DNA from: Actinoplanes subtropicus
GTDB taxonomy: Bacteria > Actinomycetota > Actinomycetes > Mycobacteriales > Micromonosporaceae
Reading direction: 5' to 3'
DNA: 64,000 nt
Assembly: GCF_000721705.1 (NCBI RefSeq)
Contig: NZ_JOJL01000002.1
Span: 124,001-188,000, forward strand
Every line of letters starts with the position of its first letter. Position 1 is the stretch's first letter. The notes under the pieces are model-generated. The model had not been told where the DNA came from, did not search any database, and worked only from the letters and a program-made list of their open reading frames with translations. Positions 1 to 8,862 of this stretch are shown here, piece by piece. Made by a program: the position numbers and the translations under genes.

Positions 1-2367
1 GTGGTCAGACGCGCCGCGCATCCGGCTCGTGGAAACCTCCTCGCCGACCTGAGCAGCTTTGTGGGTCGTCGTCGCGAGCTGGCCGACGTCAAGCGGCTGA
101 TCTCGGAGTACCGGCTGGTCACCGTCTGCGGGATCGGCGGGGTGGGCAAGACGCGGCTGGCCCAGCGGGTGGCGGCGCAGGTGGCCCGGGCGTACGCGGA
201 CGGCGTCTGGATCGTCGATCTGGCCGAGCTGGGCGAACGGGACTGGGCGTCCGCGCCGGGCACATCGGACGGCGACCGGCTGGCCACCGTGGTGGCCGGG
301 GCGCTGGGCCTGCGGGAACACAGCGCCCGGGCGCCGCTGGCGGCACTGCGCGACCACCTCCAGGAGCGGTCGCTGCTGCTGGTCATGGACAACTGTGAAC
401 ACCTGCTGCCGGCGTGCGCCGAGTTGATCCGTACGCTGCTGGGCTCCTGCCCCGGGCTGCGGGTGATCGCGACCAGCCGGGAACTCCTGGGACTCATCGG
501 CGAGGCGGCCTTCTCGCTGCCGCCGCTGCCGGTCCCGGACCCGGCGGAGCTGCCGTCGTTGACCGAGGCGACCACGTACGAAGCGGTGGCCTTGTTCACC
601 GAGCGGGCCCACGCGGTGTTGGCCGGTTTCCGCCTGACCCCGGAGAACTACGGCGCGGTCGTCGACATCTGCCATCGGCTGGACGGCCTGCCGCTGGCGA
701 TCGAGCTGGCCGCGGCGCGGCTGCGGCTGCTGACCCCGCAGCAGATCGCCACCCGGCTGGGCGACCGTTTCGCCCTGCTCAGCGGGGGCAACCGCCTCGC
801 GCCCGAGCGCCAGCAGACGCTGCGGGGCTGCCTCGACTGGAGTTACGAGCTGTGCTGGAAGCCGGAGCAGCGGCTGTGGGCGCAGCTGTCGGTCTTCGCC
901 GGCAACTTCGCGATGGACGCGATCGAGGGGATCTGCGCCGGTGCGGATCTGGTCGCCGAGGACCTGCTGAGCCTGACCGCGGCGCTCATCGACAAGTCGA
1001 TCCTGAGCCGGGACGACCGCGACGTCGTCGTACGCTATCGCCTGCTGGAATCCATCCGGGCGTACGGCCGGGAGAAACTGCACGACAACGGCGACGAGGC
1101 CGCGCTCCTCCGGCGGCACCGCGACTGGTATGCGGAGCTGGTCGAGCGCTCGAACCGGGAGTGGATCGGCAACCGGCAGGCCTACTGGCTGCGCCGGCTC
1201 AACCAGGAACACGCCAACCTGCGGACGGCGCTGGACTACTGCCTCGGCGTGGCCGGCGAGCCGGAGCGGGCCCTGCACATCCTGGTCCGCCTGCCCGCGC
1301 TCTACTGGTGGGGGAGGGGACGGTTCGACGAGGGCCGCGGCTGGCTCGACCGGGCGCTCGGCCGGGCGGCCGAACCGTCCGCCGAACGCGCCCGCGCCCT
1401 GCTGCTCGCGAGCCGGCTGGCGTTCGGCCAAGGCGACATCGAGGCCTCCGGACGGCTGCTGGCGGAGGGCGAGGAGATCGGGCGGCAGCTGGACGACTCC
1501 CTGGCGCGCTCCTCCGCGACCTTTATCCGGGGCACGACCGCGCTGTTCGAGAACGACCTGGCCACCGCGGTGCGCCTGCTGGAAACGGCGTTGGAAGGGC
1601 TGGACGGCGCCGGGCCGGCCACGCTGGACCAGCGGCTGCACCTGCTGTTCACCCTCGTGGCCGCGGCCGGGCTGAACGGGGACCACGACCTGGCGGCCAG
1701 CTGCTACAAGCAGGTGCTGGCCGAGACCGAGCCGCGCGGCGAGGACTTTCACCGCTCCAACGCGATGTGGGCGTTCGGCCTGGCGGCCTGGCGGCAGGGC
1801 GACCTGCACACGGCCGCCGCCCACGAGGAGGCCGGTCTCCGGCTGAAACGGGCCAGCGGGCTGGAGGACCCGCTCGGCGCCGCCCTCTGCCTGGAGGTGC
1901 TCACCTGGGTGGAGACCGGCCGGCAGCCGCAGCGGGCCGCCGTCCTGCTGGGCGCGGTCGACGCGCAGTGGAGCCGGCACGGCACGTCGATCGACTCGTA
2001 CCGGCACCTGGTCGGGCACCGGCGGGCCTGCGAGCGGCGGACCCGGCGCGCTCTCGACGAGCCGTCCTTCGCCGACGCGTACCGGCGGGGGCGGGGATTC
2101 ACGTACGACGAATCGATCGCCTTCGCCCTGCGGGAACGTCGGCCGACGCCCGAGGCGGACACGGTGAGCCAGACCCCGCTGACGCCGCGCGAGCATCAGG
2201 TCGCCGTGCTGGTCGCCCAGGGTCTGAGCAACGCCGACATCGCCCGCCACCTGGTCATCTCGCAGCGCACCGCGGAGAGCCACGTCGCAAACATCCTGAC
2301 CAAGCGCGGCTTCACGTCCCGCGCGCAGATCGCGGCCTGGATCGGGACACCCGGGTCGCCCGGTTGA
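1..2367 (+). CDS. ATPase-domain LuxR-family transcriptional regulator (possibly 5' partial)
   Basis: This is a large cytoplasmic regulator that couples an NTPase module to a DNA-binding helix-turn-helix. A Walker A loop GIGGVGKT lies at residues 44-51 and a Walker B-like LLLVMDN near 125-131. A GLPLAIELAAARL segment typical of NB-ARC/AfsR-like ATPases follows, then a long helical TPR-like middle region. A LuxR-type HTH (TPREHQVAVLV...SNADIARHL...ESHVANI) fills about residues 727-782. The frame opens with GTG at base 1, so upstream sequence and the true start cannot be judged. It reads straight into the MFS gene, which may be a target or an operon partner. The inducer is unknown. Confidence 0.9.
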   Translation: MVRRAAHPARGNLLADLSSFVGRRRELADVKRLISEYRLVTVCGIGGVGKTRLAQRVAAQVARAYADGVWIVDLAELGERDWASAPGTSDGDRLATVVAGALGLREHSARAPLAALRDHLQERSLLLVMDNCEHLLPACAELIRTLLGSCPGLRVIATSRELLGLIGEAAFSLPPLPVPDPAELPSLTEATTYEAVALFTERAHAVLAGFRLTPENYGAVVDICHRLDGLPLAIELAAARLRLLTPQQIATRLGDRFALLSGGNRLAPERQQTLRGCLDWSYELCWKPEQRLWAQLSVFAGNFAMDAIEGICAGADLVAEDLLSLTAALIDKSILSRDDRDVVVRYRLLESIRAYGREKLHDNGDEAALLRRHRDWYAELVERSNREWIGNRQAYWLRRLNQEHANLRTALDYCLGVAGEPERALHILVRLPALYWWGRGRFDEGRGWLDRALGRAAEPSAERARALLLASRLAFGQGDIEASGRLLAEGEEIGRQLDDSLARSSATFIRGTTALFENDLATAVRLLETALEGLDGAGPATLDQRLHLLFTLVAAAGLNGDHDLAASCYKQVLAETEPRGEDFHRSNAMWAFGLAAWRQGDLHTAAAHEEAGLRLKRASGLEDPLGAALCLEVLTWVETGRQPQRAAVLLGAVDAQWSRHGTSIDSYRHLVGHRRACERRTRRALDEPSFADAYRRGRGFTYDESIAFALRERRPTPEADTVSQTPLTPREHQVAVLVAQGLSNADIARHLVISQRTAESHVANILTKRGFTSRAQIAAWIGTPGSPG

Positions 2368-2412
2368 GTGACTCCCCTCCTGCCCCGCCGGTCGCGCAAC
2401 CATTCTGGGCCC

Positions 2413-3726
2413 ATGGCAGATGCTGCGAGTACGACCGAACCCAGATCCCGTCGTGCGATCGTCACCACGGGCATCGGCACGGTGATCGAGGGGTACGACA
2501 TCCTCCTCTACGGCTATCTGGCCGGCATCCTGGCCGAGCAGTTCTTCCCGGCCGCCGACCCGACCGTCGGCCTGCTCAACACGTTCGCGATCTTCGCGGT
2601 GGGCTTCGTCGCCCGGCCGCTCGGCGGCCTGGCCTTCGGGCACATCGGCGACCGGTTCGGACGCCGTACGGCCCTGCTGTCCTCGATCTTCCTGATGGCC
2701 GTCTCGACCCTGCTGATCGGGCTGCTCCCGACCTACCACACGGTCGGGGCGGCGGCGCCCGCGTTGCTGCTCGCCTGCCGGGTGCTGCAGGGCCTCTCGA
2801 TCGGCGGTGAGTACGTGGGCGCCAACATCATGGTCCTCGAACACGCGGGTCGCGGCCGGTCCGGGCGGTCGGTGTCGACCAACCAGGTGGCCAGCTACCT
2901 GGGCGCCGCCGCGGCCGCGACGATCAGCCTGCTGGTGACCACCGTCCTGACCCCCGCACAGCTGGCCGCCTGGGGCTGGCGGCTGCCGTTCCTGGCGGCC
3001 GTGCCGCTCGGCCTGATCGTGCTGTACCTGCGCGTCCGCATGCCGGAGAGCCCGATGTCGGCCGTGGCCCGCCGGTCGGGGCCGGCCGTGCCGCTCGTCG
3101 TGGCGGTGCGCACCGCCAAGCGCGGGATGCTGGTCTACGCCGGCTGGCTGAGCATGGTCACGGTGGGCGGCTTCTTCCTGTTCAGCTACATGCCCACCTA
3201 CCTGCACCGGGTGGTGAACCTCAGCCCCGGCGCGGCGTACGGCGCGAATCTCGCCGGGCTCGTCGCGCTGATGACCGGCGCGATCGCCGGCGGCTACCTG
3301 GTCGACCGGCTCGGGCCGCGCGGCGTCGGGATCGCCTGCGCCGCGGGCGTCGCGGTCACCGTGGGGCCGAGTTTCGTTCTCATGCAGCAGGGCACGGTGG
3401 TCGCCGCGCTGCTCGGGCAACTGCTCTGGGCCGCGTGCATCGGGGCGTCCGCCACGGTGAGCGGGCTGCTCAGTATCATCGAGTTCCCGGCGCCGATCCG
3501 GTACACGGCGACCGCGCTCGCGTACAACGTTACGGTTGCGCTGCTGGGCGGCACGGCTCCGTACGTGTCGACCTGGCTCATCGCCCGCACCCGTTCGCCG
3601 CTCGCGCCGGCCGCGTACCTGGTGGTGATGGCGCTGGTGGCGCTGACCACGGCCGTCGTGGGGATGCGGTCGCGGCGCCGGGCGCCGGCCGGCCTTCCGT
3701 ACGCTACCGAGGGGCGCACCGCCTAG
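2413..3726 (+). CDS. MFS transporter, metabolite:H+ symporter (MHS) type
   Basis: This is a twelve-helix inner-membrane transporter of the major facilitator superfamily, in the branch of ProP, ShiA and KgtP (organic acid or osmolyte proton symport). The family signatures are GTVIEGYDILLYGY in helix 1, RPLGGLAFGHIGDRFGRR between helices 2 and 3, and RVLQGLSIGGEYVGA in helix 4. The ATG at 2413 gives the usual short N-terminus. An in-frame GTG at 2368 lies directly after the LuxR stop and would add 15 residues unlike the family. The substrate cannot be read from the sequence. Co-orientation with the regulator just upstream suggests co-transcription or control by it. Confidence 0.85.
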   Translation: MADAASTTEPRSRRAIVTTGIGTVIEGYDILLYGYLAGILAEQFFPAADPTVGLLNTFAIFAVGFVARPLGGLAFGHIGDRFGRRTALLSSIFLMAVSTLLIGLLPTYHTVGAAAPALLLACRVLQGLSIGGEYVGANIMVLEHAGRGRSGRSVSTNQVASYLGAAAAATISLLVTTVLTPAQLAAWGWRLPFLAAVPLGLIVLYLRVRMPESPMSAVARRSGPAVPLVVAVRTAKRGMLVYAGWLSMVTVGGFFLFSYMPTYLHRVVNLSPGAAYGANLAGLVALMTGAIAGGYLVDRLGPRGVGIACAAGVAVTVGPSFVLMQQGTVVAALLGQLLWAACIGASATVSGLLSIIEFPAPIRYTATALAYNVTVALLGGTAPYVSTWLIARTRSPLAPAAYLVVMALVALTTAVVGMRSRRRAPAGLPYATEGRTA

Positions 3727-3792
3727 GTACATCTCAGTACCCATTTCCGTACTGTCACGGTGTTCCCCCGGACGGACCCGGAGAAGAGTTGG

Positions 3793-3814
3793 GGCTACCG
3801 AGACGGAGGTAGCC
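3793..3814 (+). promoter_or_regulatory. hairpin overlapping the Shine-Dalgarno of the 84-aa gene
   Basis: GGCTACC (3793-3799) and GGTAGCC (3808-3814) form a perfect 7-bp stem with an 8-nt loop. The GGAGG ribosome-binding sequence (3805-3809) lies across the loop and the 3' arm, five bases before the stem ends and just ahead of the ATG at 3819. The fold could limit ribosome access. It may be chance in GC-rich DNA. Confidence 0.4.
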
Positions 3815-3818
3815 AGCC

Positions 3819-4073
3819 ATGTTCACCGAGTTCGACGGAGCGTCCGACCGGGCACGAGGAGCCGACCTGGCGAGGGCGGCCGAGGCGCTGCTGGCCGAGG
3901 CACGACTGGACACGATCGACGAGGCCCATGCCGTGCAACTCGCGACGGCGAGCGCGCTCCTCGCGCTCTACTGGGAAATGCGCAACCAGCGACCGTACGA
4001 CATCGCGCCGGACGCACCAGAGCGCCCCCGAGTGGGGCGCCGCCGGCAGTTCGCCAGCGACCCGGGCGCCTGA
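3819..4073 (+). CDS. small hypothetical protein (84 aa)
   Basis: This is a short soluble, acidic protein of no family I recognise. The first 60 residues look alpha-helical (ARGADLARAAEALLAEARLDTIDEAHAVQLATASALLALYW in outline), followed by a polar, Pro/Arg-rich tail. A good GGAGG lies just before the ATG, codon use fits the genome, and a strong hairpin follows the stop, so expression is likely. There is no signal peptide or membrane segment. It stands alone between the MFS gene and the secreted-protein operon. Its function is unknown. Confidence 0.6.
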   Translation: MFTEFDGASDRARGADLARAAEALLAEARLDTIDEAHAVQLATASALLALYWEMRNQRPYDIAPDAPERPRVGRRRQFASDPGA

Positions 4074-4088
4074 CCGCCCCCAGATACC

Positions 4089-4128
4089 GTCCCGGGCCGG
4101 CTTGGCGCCCCACGCGCCGGCCCGGGAC
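4089..4128 (+). terminator. hairpin terminator after the 84-aa gene
   Basis: A perfect 13-bp inverted repeat (4089-4101 with 4116-4128) and a 14-nt loop start 15 nt after the stop codon. A mixed CTTCTGGCATCTTTC tract follows. There is no clean T-run, as is common for actinobacterial terminators. Confidence 0.55.
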
Positions 4129-4212
4129 CTTCTGGCATCTTTCGGGGATATGTCGATCGCCGCGCGCTGAAAACATCGGCTCTCACAGATCTTTCTATCT
4201 GGGGAGCAGCCA

Positions 4213-4932
4213 ATGAGATACCCCAAATCGGGGTGGGTTCTCGGCGTAGCGACGGTCAGCGCGTTCCTCGCGTTCGGCGTGGCGTCGTGGGACGCGAACG
4301 CGGCGCCGTCGCCGAAACCGACGGCGGCCGTGGAGCAGCCGACCGTGTCCCACCCCGACCCGGGGCCGGCCCCGTCGGCGGGGATCGGCCAGGACGCGCT
4401 GACCGGCAACGAGCTGGCCAGGGCGCGGACGCTGGCGGAGACCGCCACGCTGAAGGCGGGCGGCAAGGACGTGACCGGGGCGGCCGGCGTGGAATACCTC
4501 TCGGCCGGCATCGCCGAGGACGGCGCGGGCCGCACGGCCGAGCTGTACTACTACGACTATCACGGCAACCGGCTGGTCAAGCAGGTCGTCGATCTCGCCG
4601 GCGGTAAGCTCGCCGGCTCGTACGCCGCGACCGGCATGCAGCTGCCGCCGTCCGAGCGTGAGGTGCGGACCGCGCTCGGCCTGCTCCTGGCGAACCCGCT
4701 CGCGGCCGAGCTGAAGAACGCGTACGCCAAGGCCACCGGTCAGGCCTACACGGGTCAGGAGCTGACCCCGACCGCGCACATCTACCACGCGCTCCCGGCG
4801 GACACCGGCGCGTCCCAGTGCGGCAGGAACCGCTGCCTGCGGCTCATCGTGCAGACCCAGGACGGGCACATCCTCGACCTCGACAAGATCATCGTCGACC
4901 TCTCCGGGCGTACGGTCGCCCGCCTCACCTGA
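4213..4932 (+). CDS. secreted hypothetical protein, first gene of the copper-type operon
   Basis: The protein has 239 residues. Its N-terminus (MRYPKSGWVLGVATVSAFLAFGVASWDANA) has a positive start, a hydrophobic core and a plausible cleavage near ANA-AP, so it is probably exported. The next ~40 residues are a Pro/Thr-rich linker. A compact domain follows with repeated AE/YYYDYHGN and VDLAGGK motifs, and a Cys pair (SQCGRNRCLR) lies near the end. The C-terminal part resembles the small N-terminal-type domains of copper amine oxidases, but only weakly. A GGGGAG ribosome-binding site lies about 7 nt before the ATG. Its stop TGA overlaps the ATG of the amine-oxidase-like gene by one base, so the two are translationally linked. 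Confidence 0.7.
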   Translation: MRYPKSGWVLGVATVSAFLAFGVASWDANAAPSPKPTAAVEQPTVSHPDPGPAPSAGIGQDALTGNELARARTLAETATLKAGGKDVTGAAGVEYLSAGIAEDGAGRTAELYYYDYHGNRLVKQVVDLAGGKLAGSYAATGMQLPPSEREVRTALGLLLANPLAAELKNAYAKATGQAYTGQELTPTAHIYHALPADTGASQCGRNRCLRLIVQTQDGHILDLDKIIVDLSGRTVARLT

Positions 4933-6215
4933 TGGGAACCGGAATGTCCTACCGCAAGGCCGCCGCTGCCGTGGCCGTCGTCCTGAGCGTTCCGTCGCTG
5001 GTGGCCGGGCTGTCACCAGCGGCGGCGCAGGCGGCCCCGCCCGTGTCGTGCCTCTCCTCGGCCATCGTCAAGGAGACGCTGCCCAACGGCACGACGTGGG
5101 AGATGTGCTGGCACATGGACGGCCGGGCCGGGCTGGTGCTGGACAAGGTCTACTTCTCGGCCAAGCGGTCGCCCACCCCGACCCAGGTGCTCGCGTCGAT
5201 CCGGCTGGGGCAGCTCAACGTCCCGTACGACTCGGGCGAGACGGAGTTCAACGACCTGACCGACTACGGCTTCGGCGACGGCAACCTGCAGACCCTGACC
5301 GGCGACGACTGCAAGGGCGGCTCGGTGCGTACGGGCTCGGACGGCGGTCCCGAGGGCACCCGCCGTGCGGTCCTCTGCGTCAGCGCGGAACCGGCCGGGC
5401 TCGCGTACCGGCTCAACGACGGCGACCCGGACACCCCCAAGGTCTACTCGAAGCAGGGGTACGACCTGGTGCTCCGGTCGATCAGCAAGGTCGGCTGGTA
5501 CGAGTATGTCTCCGAGTACCGCTTCGGCGACAGCGGCGAGATCACGGCCCGGCTCGGCGCCACCGGCGACCTGTCGCCCGGCGACTACGTGAAGGCCGAC
5601 GACGGCTGGCCGATCGGCAAGGGCGCCAAGGACTACGCCGCGATGCACTACCACAACGCCTTCTGGCGGGTGGACTTCAACATCGGCGGCGCCGGCAACG
5701 AGAAGGTCGAGCAGTACGACACCAAGGTCAACGGCCGCGGCACGATGGGCGCCAAGCTCACCACCACCAAGACGGCCATCGCCAAGGAGGGCACCTTCAC
5801 CACGGCGAACCGCCGCTGGTGGCGGCTGGTCAGCTCGACCAGCAAGAACGCCGACGGCCACCTGCGCTCGTACCAGCTGGTGACCGGGGCCAACGACGTC
5901 TACGAGGCGCACCCGGAGACGACCCCCGACGTGACCTTCACCCAGGCGAACCCCTGCGAGAAGTTCGCGACCGGCAACGCCGACCCGCAGTGCCCGGCGG
6001 CGAAGACCATCCTCGACTTCGCGAAGAACAAGGAGACGATGACCGACCCGATCATGTGGGTCCGGGTCGGCTTCCACCACGTCCCGCGCGACGAGGACCA
6101 GAGCCCGATGCCGCTGCACTGGCAGGGCTTCGACCTCCTGCCGCGCGACTTCACCGCGATCAACCCGGCCGCACCCGACGGCCGCGAGAACGTCGACGGC
6201 CAGCCCACGTTCTAG
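4932..6215 (+). CDS. miniature secreted copper amine oxidase-like protein
   Basis: This 427-aa exported protein matches the catalytic C-terminal domain of copper amine oxidases, which oxidise primary amines to aldehydes, NH3 and H2O2 using copper and a TPQ cofactor made from tyrosine. Family enzymes have about 640-720 residues, so the small N-terminal domains are missing. Visible landmarks are YDSGE (matching the catalytic-base segment YFDTGEY), VGWYEY (matching the TPQ site VGNYDY), HYHNAFWRVDF (matching the HxH copper ligands) and HHVPRDEDQSPMP (matching the third-His segment THxPRxEDxPxMP). The tyrosine and three copper histidines are present, but the usually invariant Asn before the Tyr is Trp. 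A signal peptide ends near AQA-AP. The start at 4932 overlaps the preceding stop. It may be active, or only a copper binder. Confidence 0.75.
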   Translation: MGTGMSYRKAAAAVAVVLSVPSLVAGLSPAAAQAAPPVSCLSSAIVKETLPNGTTWEMCWHMDGRAGLVLDKVYFSAKRSPTPTQVLASIRLGQLNVPYDSGETEFNDLTDYGFGDGNLQTLTGDDCKGGSVRTGSDGGPEGTRRAVLCVSAEPAGLAYRLNDGDPDTPKVYSKQGYDLVLRSISKVGWYEYVSEYRFGDSGEITARLGATGDLSPGDYVKADDGWPIGKGAKDYAAMHYHNAFWRVDFNIGGAGNEKVEQYDTKVNGRGTMGAKLTTTKTAIAKEGTFTTANRRWWRLVSSTSKNADGHLRSYQLVTGANDVYEAHPETTPDVTFTQANPCEKFATGNADPQCPAAKTILDFAKNKETMTDPIMWVRVGFHHVPRDEDQSPMPLHWQGFDLLPRDFTAINPAAPDGRENVDGQPTF

Positions 6216-6225
6216 TTTCCCGCCC

Positions 6226-6249
6226 GGCCCGGCCCGCACGGGCCGGGCC
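6226..6249 (+). terminator. hairpin between the amine-oxidase-like and DUF305 genes
   Basis: An 11-bp perfect inverted repeat (6226-6236 with 6239-6249) is followed by CCTTTCTCC. It lies 10 nt after one stop and 20 nt before the next start, so it may act as a terminator or partial attenuator inside the operon. Confidence 0.5.
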
Positions 6250-6269
6250 CTTTCTCCGGAGAAAAAGCC

Positions 6270-6836
6270 TTGGCCGTACGCCGCTACCTGGCCGTCGCCC
6301 TCGTCCTGCTGGTCACCGCGGCGGCCGTGGTGGCTCTCACCCGGGACCACCAGGCTCCGCACTCGCCGCGCTTGGCCGCTCAAACCGAGGTGACCGTGCC
6401 CAGCGCCGCCGACGCCGACTACGCGCAGATGATGATCGCCCACCACGCCCAGGCCGTGCGGATGAGCGAGGACCTCCTGGGCCGCCCCGGCGTCCCCGAC
6501 CGGATCGCCGACATCGCCCGCTTCATCGCCGCCGAGCAGCAGCGCGAGATCGGCCAGCTCAACGCCTGGCTGACGGCCTGGCACCGGACCGCCGACCAGA
6601 CGCACGAACACGGCATGCTGACCCCGGCCGACCTGACCCGGCTGCGCCAGGCGCCGACCGCCCAGGCCGTACCCCTCTACCTCCGCCTGATGATCAAGCA
6701 CCACGAGGGCGCCATCACCATGTCCCGGTCCCTGCTCGACGGCGGCGACCAGCGGAACGTCTTCATCCACAGCGTCGCCAAGCACGTCATCAACGAGCAG
6801 ACCGCCGAGAACGACGCCATGAGGGCCCTTCTCTGA
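6270..6836 (+). CDS. DUF305 family exported protein
   Basis: This 188-aa protein has one N-terminal hydrophobic anchor or signal (residues 5-23) and a DUF305 ferritin-like four-helix domain. The duplicated family motifs are YAQMMIAHHAQAVRMS near residue 51 and YLRLMIKHHEGAITMS near residue 135, each with His pairs and Met suited to metal binding. DUF305 proteins are often linked to copper handling, and some cyanobacterial members bind copper. Its position after a copper amine oxidase-like gene fits that role (inference). TTG at 6270 is chosen because GGAG lies about 9 nt upstream. Confidence 0.8.
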   Translation: MAVRRYLAVALVLLVTAAAVVALTRDHQAPHSPRLAAQTEVTVPSAADADYAQMMIAHHAQAVRMSEDLLGRPGVPDRIADIARFIAAEQQREIGQLNAWLTAWHRTADQTHEHGMLTPADLTRLRQAPTAQAVPLYLRLMIKHHEGAITMSRSLLDGGDQRNVFIHSVAKHVINEQTAENDAMRALL

Positions 6837-7002
6837 CGCCGGCAACGCTTTGCGGGGTCGCTGGGACCAGGAACCGGTGTGCAGACCGGAGACGCCCCTG
6901 AGCCGGCACGGCCGATGACAGTACGCGCCATTGTCGTGCGGGCCGCCGTTGTCGTGCTGGTCGGACGAGCACCTCGAGCGACCGGCCGCGCCCCGCGTTC
7001 CC

Positions 7003-8693
7003 TCATCCGACGGTTTCGGCGAGGCGGCGGGCCAGGGTGAGACCGGTGAGCACCGGATTGACCGAGCCGACCGTGGGAAAGGCGGCCTGGTCCCCGACGT
7101 AGACGTTGGCCAGGTGATGCAACCGCCCCGAGGGCGTGCTGACCGAGGAGTCCGGGTCGTCGCCCATCCACATCGTGCCCGCCTCGTGGTAGGTCGTGCC
7201 CAGCCCCCAATGCCAAGCCGGGAACGGGCGCGCCGGCGGGAAGGGCGTGGTCTGCCAGCCACCGTCGTAGAGGTATTGGATGTTCCCGGGAGCGCCCGCC
7301 ATCCGCTGGGCCAGGTCGACCGCGGTCGCGTCCATCTGTACCCAGGTCGCCTGGTCGGCGGCGCCGGCGACCAGGTTCACGTAGGCGCGCGCCGCGCCGT
7401 ACTCGTCGAACTCGTACGGGCTCAGGTCGAGCCAGCTGTCCGGGCCGCCGGCCATCGCGCCGATGCCGCGCAGGGTGACGGTGATCCAGTCCGGGTCGTC
7501 GTTGGCGAGCTGCGGCCGCAGCAGATCGAGGTCGGGAATCATCTGGTAGAGCAGCGCGTCCGACCCGGCGCGGCTGGTCGACGCGGTCAGCTGCAGATGG
7601 AACCGGCCGGTTGGCGCTTCTCCGCGCACCAGCAGAGCCGCCGTCTGCACGTGCCCGGGAACCGGGGCGAAGGCGGACCGCCGGATACGTACGGTGAAAT
7701 CGCTCCGGACGTGGCTCGCAGGTTGCGCCCCATGAGCGGGCTGGGGAACGACAGCAGAGCGAGCCGGGTGCTCTCGATCGTGCTGGCCGCGAGCACCACG
7801 TCGGCGCCCGGCGACAGCGGTAGGTATCTCCTGGTCCCGTCGACGACGGCCTCGACGGTGTGCGCGACTCCGCCGGCAGCGTGGATTCGCACGACGTGGG
7901 CCCGTGGCACGAGGAAGAGCCGGCGCGCGGCGTCGGAGCCCCCGGACTGCCGGACGTCGTCGCGGATGCCCTCGATCAGCAGCGGGAGGCTGCTGAACTT
8001 GTCGAAACTGAACAGCCCGGACACGGGGGCGGCGCCCTGCACGGCGATGGGCGCCGGCTGGATGGGGCCGCCCGCCAGGTTCTGGTCGAGACCGGCGACG
8101 GCGGCCGCCACCGCGGTCGTCCGGTCGCCCACGGCCTGGAGCAGGTCCCCCGAGATGAAGTCGGTCGCGGGAACGACCCCGGTCTCGCTCTCCACGTCCA
8201 GGTAATGGTCGGTCAGATAGCCGGACGCCTCGGCAGGCCACTCGGCGAGGTCGCCGGGTGTCAGCCGGGGACACCACCCACCCCAGTACAGCGACTTGCC
8301 GCCGCAGCAGTACGCAAGGCCGGGAAAGTCGGTGTTGCCCCGCCACGGCAGGCCCCACACGAGCTCGCGTGCGGTGCCCGGATCGGCGGCCGGCGGCAGG
8401 GGCGCGGGGATGCCGAGGCCGACGTCGCCCAGATTCTGCACATGCTCGGAGACCAGGAACGGGCCGGCTTCCAGCACCAGCACCCGGGCGGACGGCCGCA
8501 GCCGGAACAGCTTGGCGGCGAGATAGCCGCCGTACGCACCCGACCCGACAATCACCGCGGTGAACGGCGGCCCGCCGTTGCCGGTCGCCTCGTCCCAGGT
8601 GTTGCACACGTTCCGGCCGAGCGCGTCCAGGGACAACGTGGTGGACTGGACGAGCGCATCTGCGCCGGACGGCGCCAGAGTCCGCAGCGACAT
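7003..8693 (-). pseudogene. GMC-family oxidoreductase interrupted by a one-base frameshift
   Basis: The N-terminal half (from the ATG at 8693) carries the FAD-binding motif VIVGSGAYGGYLAAKLF, the GMC segments PWRGNTDFPG and GGKSLYWGGW, and AASTIESTRLAL. It leaves the coding frame after MGRNLRA. The C-terminal half continues in the neighbouring frame (SDFTVRIRR...) and ends with the expected HEAGTMWMG and VNPVLTGLTLARRLAE. Restoring one base in the GC-run near 7711-7714 (plus strand GTGGCTC to GTGGGCTC) would read GRNLRAHVRSDFTVRI and give one 563-aa protein. Fused or intact it would be a flavin-dependent alcohol or sugar oxidoreductase. A real mutation and a sequencing error both remain possible. 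Confidence 0.8.
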
Positions 8694-8862
8694 GGGCCCT
8701 CACCTCCGACAGCGGCACCATCCATGCTGCGACGGCCGGAGCCCGCGGCGTGGGTCAACGACGAAATTCCGACACCGGCGCCGGCAGCTCACCGTTGCGA
8801 GGGATGCCGCGAACCGTGTAGGGCAGGCCGGTAGCGGGACAGGGCCGCGGGGAAGGGCGCCT

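Noticed and set aside
2368..2412. GTG 2368 as the MFS start
   Set aside because: It would add a Pro/Arg-rich stretch unlike family N-termini. The ATG at 2413 gives the normal short N-terminus.
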